From NCBI RefSeq assembly GCF_004522175.1, contig NZ_SDEB01000007.1:1-64000 (forward strand): DNA of 64,000 bases, written 5' to 3'. Both the position numbers and the translations under genes were made by a program. This DNA is from Paracoccus ravus. GTDB lineage: Bacteria; Pseudomonadota; Alphaproteobacteria; Rhodobacterales; Rhodobacteraceae. The notes below the pieces were generated by a model that did not search any database, was not told the DNA's origin, and worked only from the letters and a program-made list of their open reading frames with translations. Positions 36,504 to 45,725 of the stretch are shown here, piece after piece. Positions within the stretch are counted from its first letter, which is position 1; each line of letters opens with the position of its first letter.

Positions 36504-37712
36504 CTATTCCTGAACGGGCGCGACCGGTGCCGCCGAGGCGACCGCGATCATCGAGGCCAGTTCGGGGTCCTTTGTCTGATCGGCAAGGGCGAATTTCGCG
36601 GTCAGGGCTTCGGGCGAAAGCTCGACATTCTTGACCACCTTGGCGCCGGGTGCCGCCGGGCCATAGGCCTGTCCGTTCACCGCGAAATAGACCGCGCCGG
36701 AATTGCCGGTCCGCAGCACGGGCGGCGCCTCGAGCTTTGGCAGGGCAAAGCGCTCGCCGGCATCCATCGTCTTTTCAAGCAGCACCGTGCCATCGGCCGA
36801 GGTGACGCGCACCCAGGCCGGGCGCGCCGCCAGGATCTCGACCGCCGCAGCATCGGGCGCAATCGTGCGCACCGCCGCCAGTTGCTCGGGCATTTGCGGG
36901 CCAAAGACATTGCCCGCAGCCGATCCCGTCCGGGCCGGATCGACGACCGAAGCCGCGACGCTCTGCGCCGGAATGGCGGGCTGCATCGCCGGCGCGTTCA
37001 GGCCGGGGTCGATCGCAGCGATCGGCCCGTCCCGCGCGACGAGCACCGGAACCTCGAGCGCCTGAGGGCGATAGGTGCGGTCGATGCCCTCAGGGCGCGG
37101 CAGGTTCAGCTGCGCGGAATCGACCGCCTCGGGTTGCGCCGCGTCCTGAACCGGATCGAGCGACGCGACCACGCCGGGGGATTGCTCGCCCGGGGTCAGG
37201 TTGACCTTCTGGACCTCTTGCAGGACCGACCATCCGCCATAACCCAGTCCACAGGCCAGCAGGGCCATGACAAGGACCGAACCGATCGCGCGCGGCTCGA
37301 TCGAGGACCACATGCTTTCCGGCTTGGGCAGAAAGATCGGATGCGGATTGGCCAGCGCCTCGGCCGGGTCAGAAGGTCGTCGTTGCGGCTTCGGACCGGA
37401 AGCGGCCGCCGCCATGCCATGCGTCGGCTTGAAGCCGGATTCATGGCAAAAGCGCCGGAATGTCCAATCGGCATCCATGCCCAGATAGCGGGCATAGGAT
37501 CGCACATAGCCCGCGATGAAGCTCGGCGTGTCAAATGCCGAGATATCACAATTCTCGATTGCGGCGACATATGAGGCGCGGATCCGCAGCTCGCGCTGCA
37601 CGTCCAGCAAGGACTTGCCCAGCGTGGCACGTTCGCCCCGCATCAGGTCGCCCAGCCGGATCTCGCCTTCCTCTGCGCCGGGCGCATGTCCCGCCTGTTC
37701 ATCATGCTGCAT
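36504..37712 (-). CDS. RodZ-like transmembrane helix-turn-helix protein
   Basis: The 402-residue protein has an N-terminal cro/C1-type helix-turn-helix (about residues 22-90, including LRIRASYVAAIENCDISAFD and SYARYLGMD). A transmembrane segment lies near residue 150 (GSVLVMALLACGLGYG), followed by a long Pro/Ala-rich periplasmic linker and a C-terminal DUF4115 beta domain (VRVTSADGTVLLEKTMDAGE). This is the RodZ arrangement; RodZ links the MreB cytoskeleton to cell-wall synthesis. The ATG at 37712 was preferred over an earlier one. Two dyad-symmetric elements precede it. Confidence 0.87.
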   Translation of the reverse strand: MQHDEQAGHAPGAEEGEIRLGDLMRGERATLGKSLLDVQRELRIRASYVAAIENCDISAFDTPSFIAGYVRSYARYLGMDADWTFRRFCHESGFKPTHGMAAAASGPKPQRRPSDPAEALANPHPIFLPKPESMWSSIEPRAIGSVLVMALLACGLGYGGWSVLQEVQKVNLTPGEQSPGVVASLDPVQDAAQPEAVDSAQLNLPRPEGIDRTYRPQALEVPVLVARDGPIAAIDPGLNAPAMQPAIPAQSVAASVVDPARTGSAAGNVFGPQMPEQLAAVRTIAPDAAAVEILAARPAWVRVTSADGTVLLEKTMDAGERFALPKLEAPPVLRTGNSGAVYFAVNGQAYGPAAPGAKVVKNVELSPEALTAKFALADQTKDPELASMIAVASAAPVAPVQE

Positions 37713-37771
37713 TGGGGAGCCCCCCCTCAGCCCGATCATTCCGCCTGCCCCATTTTTTATTTATGCACAGT

Positions 37772-37811
37772 CTTCCGAATCGGAAGGCTGTCACAGCTTC
37801 CTTAATGGAAG
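37772..37811. promoter_or_regulatory. Tandem CTTCC-N5-GGAAG dyads upstream of the RodZ-like gene
   Basis: Two 15-base elements of the same form occur 25 bases apart, centre to centre (37772-37786 and 37797-37811). The first is extended to CTTCCG-AAT-CGGAAG. There is no T run on either side, so they do not look like terminators. They may be operators for the RodZ-like gene, but no regulator family was recognised. Confidence 0.5.
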
Positions 37812-37851
37812 GTTATCACGCACGCGAGATCTTATCATCCCCTCGCAACCC

Positions 37852-39081
37852 TCAGGCGACAGAGGAAGCGCGGCTCAGCTTGCATTGTGACCAAAGCGCG
37901 TCCATCGCCCGCACCAGCGCGTCGATATCCTTGGGCAGGTGGACCGGAGACGGCGTGAAACGCAGCCGCTCGGTGCCGCGCGGCACGGTCGGGAAGTTGA
38001 TCGGCTGCACATAGATGCCGAAATCGGCCAGCAGCATGTCCGACAGCGCCTTGCAATGGACCGGATTGCCGACATGGACCGGCACGATATGGCTGCCGTG
38101 ATCCATGATCGGCATGCCAAGACCGCGCAGTCGCATCTTCAGGATGCGGGCGTGCAGTTGATGGGCATCGCGCAGCTTCTGGCCCTCGGCGGTTTTCAGA
38201 AAGGCGATGGACGCTGCCGCCCCGGCCGCCACGGCAGGCGGGATCGAGGTGGTGAAGATGAAGCCCGGCGCATAGGAGCGGATCGCATCGACCATCTTGG
38301 CCGAAGCCGCGATATAGCCGCCAAATACGCCGAAGGCCTTGCCGAGCGTGCCGTTGAAGATGTCGATCCGGTCGCTCAGACCATCCCGCTGGGCGACGCC
38401 GCCGCCGCGCGGCCCATACATGCCGACGGCATGGACCTCGTCGAGATAGGTCAGCGCGTTGAATTCCTCGGCCAGATCGCAGATCGCGGCGATGGGGCCG
38501 AAATCGCCATCCATCGAATAGATCGATTCAAAGGCGATCAGCTTCGGCGCGGCGGGATCATCGGATGCGAGCAATTCGCGCAGATGCGCGACGTCATTGT
38601 GGCGAAAGATCCGCTTCGCACCGTCGAAACGCTTGATGCCCTCGATCATGGACGCATGGTTCAGCGCGTCGGAATAGATGATCAGGCCGGGGAAAAGCTT
38701 GCGCAAAGTCGAAAGGGTCGCGTCATTGGCGATATATGCGCTGGAAAAGACCAGCGCGGCCTCTTTGCCATGCAGATCGGCGATCTCGGCCTCGAGCCGC
38801 TTGTGGTAAACAGTGGTCCCCGAGATGTTGCGCGTGCCGCCCGATCCCGCGCCGGTCGAATCAAGCGCCTCATGCATGGCGCTCAGGACAGCCGGATGCT
38901 GGCCCATGCCCAGATAGTCATTGCCGCACCAGACGGTGATTTCGGTCTCGGTTCCGTCGGGCCGCGTCCAGACCGCGTGAGGATAGGCACCCATTCGCCG
39001 CTCGATATCGATGAAGGTCCGGTAACGGCCTTCCTCATGCAGCTTCCCGATGGCCTGATCGAGGGCGGCCGAATAATCCAT
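37852..39081 (-). CDS. hemA: 5-aminolevulinate synthase
   Basis: The 409-residue pyridoxal-phosphate enzyme condenses glycine and succinyl-CoA to 5-aminolevulinate, the C4 route to heme used by alphaproteobacteria. It shows [13 protein letters not shown], the GTRNISGT substrate loop, [17 protein letters not shown] and the cofactor lysine in [13 protein letters not shown]. The ATG at 39081 is preceded by AAGGGACG. An FNR-like dyad lies about 65 bases upstream, pointing to oxygen control. It is divergent from a peptidase gene. Confidence 0.97.
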   Translation of the reverse strand: MDYSAALDQAIGKLHEEGRYRTFIDIERRMGAYPHAVWTRPDGTETEITVWCGNDYLGMGQHPAVLSAMHEALDSTGAGSGGTRNISGTTVYHKRLEAEIADLHGKEAALVFSSAYIANDATLSTLRKLFPGLIIYSDALNHASMIEGIKRFDGAKRIFRHNDVAHLRELLASDDPAAPKLIAFESIYSMDGDFGPIAAICDLAEEFNALTYLDEVHAVGMYGPRGGGVAQRDGLSDRIDIFNGTLGKAFGVFGGYIAASAKMVDAIRSYAPGFIFTTSIPPAVAAGAAASIAFLKTAEGQKLRDAHQLHARILKMRLRGLGMPIMDHGSHIVPVHVGNPVHCKALSDMLLADFGIYVQPINFPTVPRGTERLRFTPSPVHLPKDIDALVRAMDALWSQCKLSRASSVA

Positions 39082-39143
39082 CTTCGTCCCTTGCCTTGCT
39101 TCAATTCGCTTGCTGGGGGGATCTTGGGCCGATCCCGCGGGTG

Positions 39144-39167
39144 TTAACTTGATACGTCTCAAGTTAA
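39144..39167. promoter_or_regulatory. FNR/FnrL-like operator between hemA and an M20 peptidase gene
   Basis: A perfect nine-base inverted repeat (TTAACTTGA and TCAAGTTAA, six-base spacer) contains TTGATACGTCTCAA, nine of ten conserved positions of the FNR box TTGAT-N4-ATCAA. FnrL control of hemA is known in Rhodobacter, so this site most likely serves hemA, although it also precedes the divergent peptidase gene. Confidence 0.75.
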
Positions 39168-39260
39168 GGGAAATATAGGGTCAAAATGTCGCATTACGAC
39201 AATGGGACCACGGGAAGACCACGGAATTTCCCCGAGAATTTCAATATGGAAAGGCAGAAC

Positions 39261-40646
39261 ATGCAGGAAAGCGCAAGAATCGAGGAAGTACTTTCAACGC
39301 TCGACAGGGGCTTGCCCGAGGCGCTGGACCGGCTGGTCGAGTTCCTGCGCATCCCCTCGATCTCGACTGATCCGGCGCATAAGGGCGATGTCCGCCGCGC
39401 CGCCGAATGGCTTTGCGCCGAGCTTGCAGGCCTTGGCTTCGAGGCCTCGATCCGCGACACGCCCGGACATCCGATGGTCGTGGCCCATTCGCCCAAGGGC
39501 GAGCGCCGCGCGCTGCTCTTTTACGGACACTACGATGTCCAACCGGTCGATCCGCTGAACCTCTGGGACCGCCCGCCCTTCGAACCCGCGATCGAGGACA
39601 CGCCCGCGGGCAAGGTCATCCGCGGCCGCGGCGCGGCCGATGACAAGGGCCAGCTGATGACCTTTGTCGAGGCCTTCCGCGCCTGGAAGGCTGTCCATGG
39701 CAACCTGCCCACCGATCTGATCCTGCTCTTCGAGGGCGAAGAGGAATCCGGCTCGCCGAGCCTGCGCCCCTTCCTGCATGAGAATGCCGAAGAATTGCGG
39801 GCGGGCATCGCGATGATCTGCGATACCGGCATGTATTCCGATGGCCGCCCCGCCATCACCACGCAGCTTCGCGGCCTCTGCGGCGAAGAGATCATCGTCC
39901 ATGCCGCCGATCGCGATCTGCATTCGGGCAGTTTCGGCGGGCTCGCCGCGAATCCGATCCAGCTTCTGGTAAATGCCCTCGCGACGATCAAGGACGAGAC
40001 CGGAAGCGTCACCCTGCCCGGCTTTTATGACGGGGTCGAGGATCTCTCGAACGAACTCCGCGCCGATTGGGAGGATCTGGGTTTCGACGCTGGCGACTTC
40101 CTGTCGCGCGTCGGCCTGAAGCATCCCGTCGGAGAGCAGGGCCGCACCGGGCTGGAAATGGTCTGGAACCGCCCGACCTTCGAGATCAACGGCATCTCGG
40201 GCGGCTATACCGGCGAGGGCTTCAAGACGGTCCTTCCCGCCGAGGCGCGCGCCAAGGTCAGCTTCCGCCTGACCGGCACGCAGGATCCCGAGAAGATCCG
40301 CGCCGCCTTCCGCGCCCATATCCGCGCCGCCCTGCCCGAGGATTGCTCGGTCGAGTTCCACGAGCATGGCGGCAGCCCGGCAAGCCGCATGGATATTTCC
40401 GATCCGGCCTTTGCCGCCGCGAAAGAGGCGCTGTCCGAGGAATGGGGCCGCGAAGCCGCCTATATCGGCGCGGGCGGCTCGATCCCGATCGCGGGGGATT
40501 TCAAGGAAATCCTCGGCATGGATTCCATGCTGATCGGCTTTGGCCGCGACGATGACCGTATTCATTCTCCGAACGAGAAATACGATCTCGCAAGCTTTGC
40601 GCAAGGCGCGCGGAGCTGGGCGCGCATCCTTGCCGCATTGAGCTGA
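39261..40646 (+). CDS. M20-family metallopeptidase (dipeptidase/carboxypeptidase)
   Basis: The 461-residue zinc peptidase has the metal-binding motifs YGHYDVQPVDP, RGAADDKGQ and LFEGEEESGSPSL, and a dimerisation domain in the middle. It belongs to the M20 group that includes carnosinase-like dipeptidases and is cytoplasmic. The ATG at 39261 has AAAGG at good spacing; ATGs at 39246 and 39186 lie further upstream and are less likely. It is divergent from hemA and shares its control region. Substrate is unknown. Confidence 0.92.
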   Translation: MQESARIEEVLSTLDRGLPEALDRLVEFLRIPSISTDPAHKGDVRRAAEWLCAELAGLGFEASIRDTPGHPMVVAHSPKGERRALLFYGHYDVQPVDPLNLWDRPPFEPAIEDTPAGKVIRGRGAADDKGQLMTFVEAFRAWKAVHGNLPTDLILLFEGEEESGSPSLRPFLHENAEELRAGIAMICDTGMYSDGRPAITTQLRGLCGEEIIVHAADRDLHSGSFGGLAANPIQLLVNALATIKDETGSVTLPGFYDGVEDLSNELRADWEDLGFDAGDFLSRVGLKHPVGEQGRTGLEMVWNRPTFEINGISGGYTGEGFKTVLPAEARAKVSFRLTGTQDPEKIRAAFRAHIRAALPEDCSVEFHEHGGSPASRMDISDPAFAAAKEALSEEWGREAAYIGAGGSIPIAGDFKEILGMDSMLIGFGRDDDRIHSPNEKYDLASFAQGARSWARILAALS

Positions 40647-40653
40647 ATACCCG

Positions 40654-40680
40654 CCCCCGGCGGCGCTGCGCGCCGGGGGG
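40654..40680 (+). terminator. Possible terminator hairpin after the M20 peptidase
   Basis: CCCCCGGCG and CGCCGGGGG pair around an eight-base loop directly after the peptidase stop. A T run appears only some 15 bases later, so termination is uncertain. Confidence 0.4.
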
Positions 40681-40812
40681 CAACGATCCGGTTTTTGGGG
40701 CGAAGCTCGAACAGTTCGGGCCTTTTCACGCAAACCGCAGATTTGTCTTGAACAATTTGTACAAAATGAAACCCTGTCTGAAGGTGTGTCTTTCAAACAG
40801 GGAATCACTGCG

Positions 40813-41109
40813 ATGCCATACAGATTATTGGCTGCCAGCCTGCTTGCCGTCTCTGCCTGCTCGTCCGATCCCGCAGATTACGCAACGCCGACGATTTCAG
40901 TATCGACCCCCTCCGGGCCTGTCACCTGCCAGCTCTACCGCCATGACATGGTGCTGTGGGACCGCGCCCTGAGCCGACCCGCCACGCTGAGCGATGACGA
41001 GGCAAATCAGGTCTGCCGCACCGAGGGCTATCGCATCCGCCATGGCGCGCCCGAAGTCACCGGCAGCACCGGTGAGATGACCGTCGCAACCGAAGAGCCA
41101 CCGCTGTAG
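40813..41109 (+). CDS. Small predicted lipoprotein of unknown function
   Basis: The 98-residue product starts MPYRLLAASLLAVSACSSDP with a lipobox (AVSAC), so it should be lipid-anchored in the envelope. Two further cysteines (VTCQLYRHD and NQVCRTEGY) could form a disulfide. The sequence VTCQLYRHDMVLWDRALSRP is not one I can assign. The ATG at 40813 begins a classic signal; an earlier one would bury the signal in the chain. No neighbour suggests a role. Confidence 0.7.
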   Translation: MPYRLLAASLLAVSACSSDPADYATPTISVSTPSGPVTCQLYRHDMVLWDRALSRPATLSDDEANQVCRTEGYRIRHGAPEVTGSTGEMTVATEEPPL

Positions 41110-41178
41110 CGCCACGCGACGGGCAAGGTCGGCGCGGCTGAAACATTGCGCAAATTCGGCAGAAATGTCGGAGTGAAC

Positions 41179-41255
<77 letters not shown>

Positions 41256-41300
41256 AATGCTTGGGCTGCATAGCCGCTAATTCGCGGCCATGCAATGGGG

Positions 41301-42512
41301 TTAGGCGAAAAGCTCGCGACAAAAACCGAGGCCATCGACAAGAGCATCGACCTCGGCCTGGGTGTTGTACATCGCAAAGCTCGCACGCGCCGTGGCACTG
41401 ACGCCAAAGAACTCCATCAGCGGCATCGCGCAATGCGAACCGGCCCGGACGGCAATGCCGCGCTTGTCGAGAATCGTCGAGATGTCATGGGCATGCGCCC
41501 CCTGCATCGTCATCGAGAAGATCGCGCCCTTGTCAGCCGCGTCGCCCTGAATGCTGAGCCAGTTCAGGCTGCGCAACCGCTCGCGGGCATAGTCGCGCAG
41601 GGATTTCTCATGCGCGGCGATGTTCTCCATGCCAAGGCCCATGAGATATTCCAGCGCCGCGCCAAGGCCGATCTGATTGGCGATGCCGGGTGTGCCGGCC
41701 TCGAAGCGCAAGGGCGGGTCGGCATAGTCGATCCCGTCGCGCGTGACCGTGCGGATCATGTCGCCGCCGCCCATGAAGGGCCGCATCTCGGCCTGACGCT
41801 CGCGCCTGATCCATATCGCGCCGGAACCCGACGGGCCGTAAAGCTTGTGGCCGGTGATGCAGTAGAAATCGACGCCAAGCGCGCCCACATCTACCGGCAT
41901 ATGGACCGAGGCCTGACTGCCATCGGCCAGAACCGGGACATCCGTGCCGCGCGCGATGGCCGCGACATCGACCACCGTGCCCGTCACGTTGGACATGTGG
42001 GTGACGGCGATCAGCTTCGTGCGCGGTCCGACGGCGGCCAGAACCTTCTCGGGCGGCAGCGAGCCGTCGGGCTCGGGCTCGACCCATTTCAGCACGACGC
42101 CCTGACGCTCGCGCAGGAAATGCCATGGCACGATATTGGCGTGATGTTCCAGCACCGAGACCACGATTTCGTCGCCCGCCTGCAGACGCGGCGCGGCCCA
42201 GCCATAGGAGACGAGATTGATCCCCTCGGTCGCGCCCGAGGTGAAGATCACCTCATCCTCATACGGGGCATGGAGGAAACGGGCGATGATCGCGCGCACG
42301 CGCTCATAATTCTCGGTGGCGAGATTGGACAGGAAATGCAGCCCGCGATGGACGTTGGCATATTCCGCCTCATAGGCGCGGGTGATGGCCTCGATCACGA
42401 CCTTGGGCTTCTGGGCCGAGGCGCCATTGTCCAGATAGACCAGCGGACGGCCATTCACCTGCCGCCCGAGGATCGGGAAATCGGCGCGGATCTTTTCGAT
42501 ATCGAGGCTCAT
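41301..42512 (-). CDS. sufS: SufS-type cysteine desulfurase
   Basis: The 403-residue class II cysteine desulfurase supplies persulfide sulfur to the SufBCD scaffold. It has the cofactor lysine in TGHKLYGPSGSGAIW and the active cysteine in VRAGSHCAMPLMEF; the spacing is that of SufS rather than IscS. Its start overlaps the stop of the YIP1-like gene by four bases. It is the last gene of the leftward suf operon, before tRNA-Arg. No sufE or sufU gene is seen in the window. Confidence 0.95.
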   Translation of the reverse strand: MSLDIEKIRADFPILGRQVNGRPLVYLDNGASAQKPKVVIEAITRAYEAEYANVHRGLHFLSNLATENYERVRAIIARFLHAPYEDEVIFTSGATEGINLVSYGWAAPRLQAGDEIVVSVLEHHANIVPWHFLRERQGVVLKWVEPEPDGSLPPEKVLAAVGPRTKLIAVTHMSNVTGTVVDVAAIARGTDVPVLADGSQASVHMPVDVGALGVDFYCITGHKLYGPSGSGAIWIRRERQAEMRPFMGGGDMIRTVTRDGIDYADPPLRFEAGTPGIANQIGLGAALEYLMGLGMENIAAHEKSLRDYARERLRSLNWLSIQGDAADKGAIFSMTMQGAHAHDISTILDKRGIAVRAGSHCAMPLMEFFGVSATARASFAMYNTQAEVDALVDGLGFCRELFA

Positions 42513-43096
42513 GGAGCGACCTCCGGAAGAACTCCAAATGCGGCGGCGATGACCGAAAGCACGGTCGCCACCAAAAAGACGCCGCCGATGAACCCCAGCG
42601 CCACCTTGGGCGTGCTGGTGAAGCCGTGCAGGGCCTTTGTCAAAGATATGGTGAGGTAGATCGACAGACCAAAGGCCAAGAGGGACATCAGATTGGCCAA
42701 GGGCGGAACAAGCAGCATCAGGAAAAGCTGGACAGCCTGCAGGCCGACAAGGATCAACTCGACCCAGCCGACAAGAACCAGCGCATCCGCGAACACGCCC
42801 TTGCCGCCAAAGGCGCGGCCGATCACCGTGACGGCAATGGCCGAGACGGCCATCGCGCCGAATTGCAATCCGGCGAGCGTCATCGGGTCCGACAGGATCC
42901 GGGCCAGCGGGTCGCCCTCGGGCACCGGAAAAATCAGGCGCGCGATACCGGCCAAGAGGCTCGAAAGGCTCGCGGCCAGAATCACCAGCATCCAGCGCTC
43001 GCTTGCCGCCAGATCGAGCCCGCGTAGCAGGCGCACCGCGCGATCCGGGGTCCGGAGCGTCAGGACCACAAGATCACCAAGATCAGCGAATTTCAT
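42509..43096 (-). CDS. YIP1-family membrane protein
   Basis: The 195-residue protein has about five transmembrane segments (around LVILAASLSSLLAGIARL, MAVSAIAVTVIGRAF and the C-terminal IGGVFLVATVLSVIAAAFG). It matches the bacterial YIP1 (PF04893-type) layout by eye. Function is unknown. It overlaps both sufS and the preceding membrane-protein gene by four bases, so the products are translationally coupled, although no Fe-S role is known for this family. Confidence 0.75.
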   Translation of the reverse strand: MKFADLGDLVVLTLRTPDRAVRLLRGLDLAASERWMLVILAASLSSLLAGIARLIFPVPEGDPLARILSDPMTLAGLQFGAMAVSAIAVTVIGRAFGGKGVFADALVLVGWVELILVGLQAVQLFLMLLVPPLANLMSLLAFGLSIYLTISLTKALHGFTSTPKVALGFIGGVFLVATVLSVIAAAFGVLPEVAP

Positions 43097-43581
43097 TCCG
43101 TCCTCGTCAATGCGCCCAGTCCGGCGCCCCATATCACGAGAAATCCCAGACCCGCCACCGCCCGCGTCACGCCAAGAGCGGCCCCCGGACCGACAAGCCC
43201 CGCCGTCAGCCCGGCAAGCAGCATCGCAGGCGAGACCGCAAGCAGCGCCCAGAACAGCGCCACGCGGGAAGCATGACCGCTGACCGGACGCGGGGTCAGG
43301 CGAGAAAACAGGGAAACCAGTGCCGCCAGCCCGTAAGCCAGCAGCGGCAACATGAACATCACCGCCAGCAGCGCACCGCCCATCCGCGCCTGCAAAGGCA
43401 CCGAGGGGTCAAGCTGTGCGTCGCGCGCGTGTTGCGGCGCCTGGGCGATCCAGAAGACCAGCATGGCGGCCATGAGAATCGCGATCAGCGCCCGGTCGGG
43501 CAAACCGCGCAAGGCGTGTACCACCCTGCCCGGCGCCCACCAGCTTTCGATGATCCGCGGCAGGATTCCTTCGCGGGTCAT
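43093..43581 (-). CDS. Small integral membrane protein in the suf operon
   Basis: The 162-residue product has about four hydrophobic segments (such as ALIAILMAAMLVFWIA, LLAVMFMLPLLAYGLAALV and ALFWALLAVSPAMLLAGLTAGL). I do not recognise the family, but it may be related to the adjacent YIP1-like protein, perhaps through duplication. The ATG at 43581 was chosen because the upstream frame overlaps sufD's end. It begins eight bases after the sufD stop and overlaps the next start by four bases. Confidence 0.7.
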   Translation of the reverse strand: MTREGILPRIIESWWAPGRVVHALRGLPDRALIAILMAAMLVFWIAQAPQHARDAQLDPSVPLQARMGGALLAVMFMLPLLAYGLAALVSLFSRLTPRPVSGHASRVALFWALLAVSPAMLLAGLTAGLVGPGAALGVTRAVAGLGFLVIWGAGLGALTRTE

Positions 43582-43589
43582 CGACTGTC

Positions 43590-44912
43590 TCAGGCCGAGG
43601 CGCGGCTGGTCAGCCACTCGTCAAGTCGGGTCAGGATGTCGTCGCGCAGACGGTCATCCTCGATCTCTTCCAGCGCATCGGCGAGGAAGGACAGGACCAG
43701 CAGAACCACCGCCTGTTCCTTGGGAACCCCGCGCGAGCGCAGGTAGAACATCGCGGTTTCGTCCAGCGCACCGGTCGTCGATCCATGCGAGCATTTGACG
43801 TCGTCGGCATAGATTTCGAGTTCCGGCTTGGCGAGGAACTGGCTGCCCTCGTCCAGCAGAAGCCCTTGGCTGATCTGGTAGCCGTCAGTTTTCTGCGCGC
43901 CGGGCTTCACCAGAATCTTGCCCTGGAAAATGCCATCCGCGCCGTTCTTCAGCACCTTCTTGAACACCTGACGGCTTTCGCAACGCTCGGCGGCATGGGT
44001 GATGAAGACGGTGTCGTCATGGTGGAAGCGGCCTTCGGTGCCGTCGCCCAATACGGCGGCGGCAATATGGGCCACCGCGTCGTCGCCGACGATCTCGATC
44101 ACGCCTTCATTGCGCATCATGCTGCCATTGACGGACAGCGTGAAGGACTTGAACAGCGCGCCTTCGCCCACGCGGGCGAAGACATGGCCGATGCCGACCT
44201 TGGCGTCATCCGCGCGCTTGCTGGCGATGTGATGGAAGCGGGCTTCCTTATTCACTTCGACCTCGATCGCGACGTTCGAGCGCGCGGCAATGCCACCGGT
44301 TTCCAGCAGCGTCAGTTCCGAGCCTTCTTCAAGGCGGATGACGTGGTGGATGGTGACATCGGCATCCTGCGCCTCGCGGCGATAAAGGATGTGGACCGGA
44401 CGCGAGACCTTGCCTGTGACGCGGATCAGCACGCCATCGGTGGCGGCCAGCGTGTTCAGCACGGCGAAGGGACGCTTCACCGGGTTCTGACCCGCGGTCT
44501 CCAGCTTGCCGTAGAGATCGGCGGCCCAGTGATCGCCTGCCGCATCGGCGGCGGCCAGGGTCGAGATCTCGAGCCCCTCGCCATCCAGTGCGTCCGAGGC
44601 GTCCGCGTCAAAGCGTCCATCGACGAAGACCAGTTTCAGCTGTTCGATCTCGTCAAACAGGGTCGAGGCGCGGCTGGTGAAGGCCAGCGGCTCTGCCGTG
44701 GGCGCATTGAAGGCCGCCGGGTCGGTATAGCGCCAATATTCGTCGCGCTTGCCGGGCAGGCCCATCGCGTTCAGGCGGTCCGCTGCATCCGCGCGGGCCG
44801 CAGCGGTGAAGCCGCCACGCGGCAGGTCAAGCGCCTCAAGGCGCGCATCCAGCACGGACCGAGGCTTCTCGGCCACCGGCGCCTTGCTGGCAAGAACAGC
44901 CGTATCCGCCAT
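43590..44912 (-). CDS. sufD: Fe-S cluster assembly protein SufD
   Basis: The 440-residue protein is SufD, a beta-helical partner in the SufBC2D scaffold. It shows the shared C-terminal SufB/D region (HHDDTVFITHAAERCESRQVFKKVL, KCSHGSTTGALDE and FYLRSRGVPKEQA). An N-terminal helical domain carries the DEYWRYTDP motif. The ATG at 44912 overlaps the sufC stop by one base. The sequence is complete, with no missing key segment. Confidence 0.95.
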   Translation of the reverse strand: MADTAVLASKAPVAEKPRSVLDARLEALDLPRGGFTAAARADAADRLNAMGLPGKRDEYWRYTDPAAFNAPTAEPLAFTSRASTLFDEIEQLKLVFVDGRFDADASDALDGEGLEISTLAAADAAGDHWAADLYGKLETAGQNPVKRPFAVLNTLAATDGVLIRVTGKVSRPVHILYRREAQDADVTIHHVIRLEEGSELTLLETGGIAARSNVAIEVEVNKEARFHHIASKRADDAKVGIGHVFARVGEGALFKSFTLSVNGSMMRNEGVIEIVGDDAVAHIAAAVLGDGTEGRFHHDDTVFITHAAERCESRQVFKKVLKNGADGIFQGKILVKPGAQKTDGYQISQGLLLDEGSQFLAKPELEIYADDVKCSHGSTTGALDETAMFYLRSRGVPKEQAVVLLVLSFLADALEEIEDDRLRDDILTRLDEWLTSRASA

Positions 44913-45667
44913 TAGCCGACCTCCGCCAACAGGTCGCCGTAGCCGTTCTTTTCGACTTCGAGGGCCAGTTCCGGGCCGCCGGTCTTGATGATGCGGCCAT
45001 TGGACATGATGTGGACGACATCCGGTTTGATGTGGTCCAGCAGGCGCTGGTAGTGGGTGATGACAAGGAAGCTGCGCTCGGGCGAACGCAGCGCGTTGAC
45101 GCCCTCCGCCACCAGACGCATGGCGTCGACGTCGAGGCCCGAGTCGGTCTCGTCGAGGATGCACATCTTCGGTTCCAGCATCGCCATTTGCAGGATCTCG
45201 TTGCGCTTCTTCTCACCGCCCGAGAAGCCGACGTTGACCGGACGCTTCAGCATGTCGGCGTCGATCTGCAGGGTCTTGGCTTTCTCGCGCACGACTTTCA
45301 GGAACTCGCCCGAGGAGAGTTCGTCCTCGCCGCGTGCCTTGCGCTGAGCGTTCACGGCGGTGCGCAGGAAGGTCAGGTTGCCGACGCCGGGGATCTCGAC
45401 CGGGTATTGGAAGGCAAGGAACAGGCCCGCCGCGGCGCGCTCTTCCGGCTCCATGTCCAAGAGGTCGTGATCGTAGAGGCTGGCTTCACCCTCGGTCACT
45501 TCATAGCCGTCGCGGCCCGAAAGAACATAGGAGAGCGTCGATTTGCCCGAGCCATTCGGACCCATGATCGCATGGACTTCACCCGCCGGGACGGTCAGGT
45601 CGACGCCTTTGAGGATCTGCTTGTCCTCGTCCTCAAGTTTGACGTGCAGGTTCTTGATGTTCAGCAT
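44912..45667 (-). CDS. sufC: Fe-S cluster assembly ATPase SufC
   Basis: The 251-residue ABC-type ATPase has Walker A GPNGSGKST, the signature FSGGEKKRNE, Walker B MCILDETDSGLD and a switch histidine in VITHY. SufC powers shape changes in the SufBC2D complex and is not a transporter. The ATG at 45667 was chosen; an earlier start adds 16 residues without a family match. A 58-base gap separates it from the small ORF upstream. Confidence 0.96.
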   Translation of the reverse strand: MLNIKNLHVKLEDEDKQILKGVDLTVPAGEVHAIMGPNGSGKSTLSYVLSGRDGYEVTEGEASLYDHDLLDMEPEERAAAGLFLAFQYPVEIPGVGNLTFLRTAVNAQRKARGEDELSSGEFLKVVREKAKTLQIDADMLKRPVNVGFSGGEKKRNEILQMAMLEPKMCILDETDSGLDVDAMRLVAEGVNALRSPERSFLVITHYQRLLDHIKPDVVHIMSNGRIIKTGGPELALEVEKNGYGDLLAEVG

Positions 45668-45725
45668 TATTCTTACCTCAGTCGATGGTGTGGCGGTGCC
45701 GGTGGCCGACACCATCTAGTTCGTT

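Noticed and set aside
37743-37800. A rho-independent terminator after hemA
   Set aside because: The dyads here have no following T run on the minus strand (A-rich instead), so they were called as possible operators.
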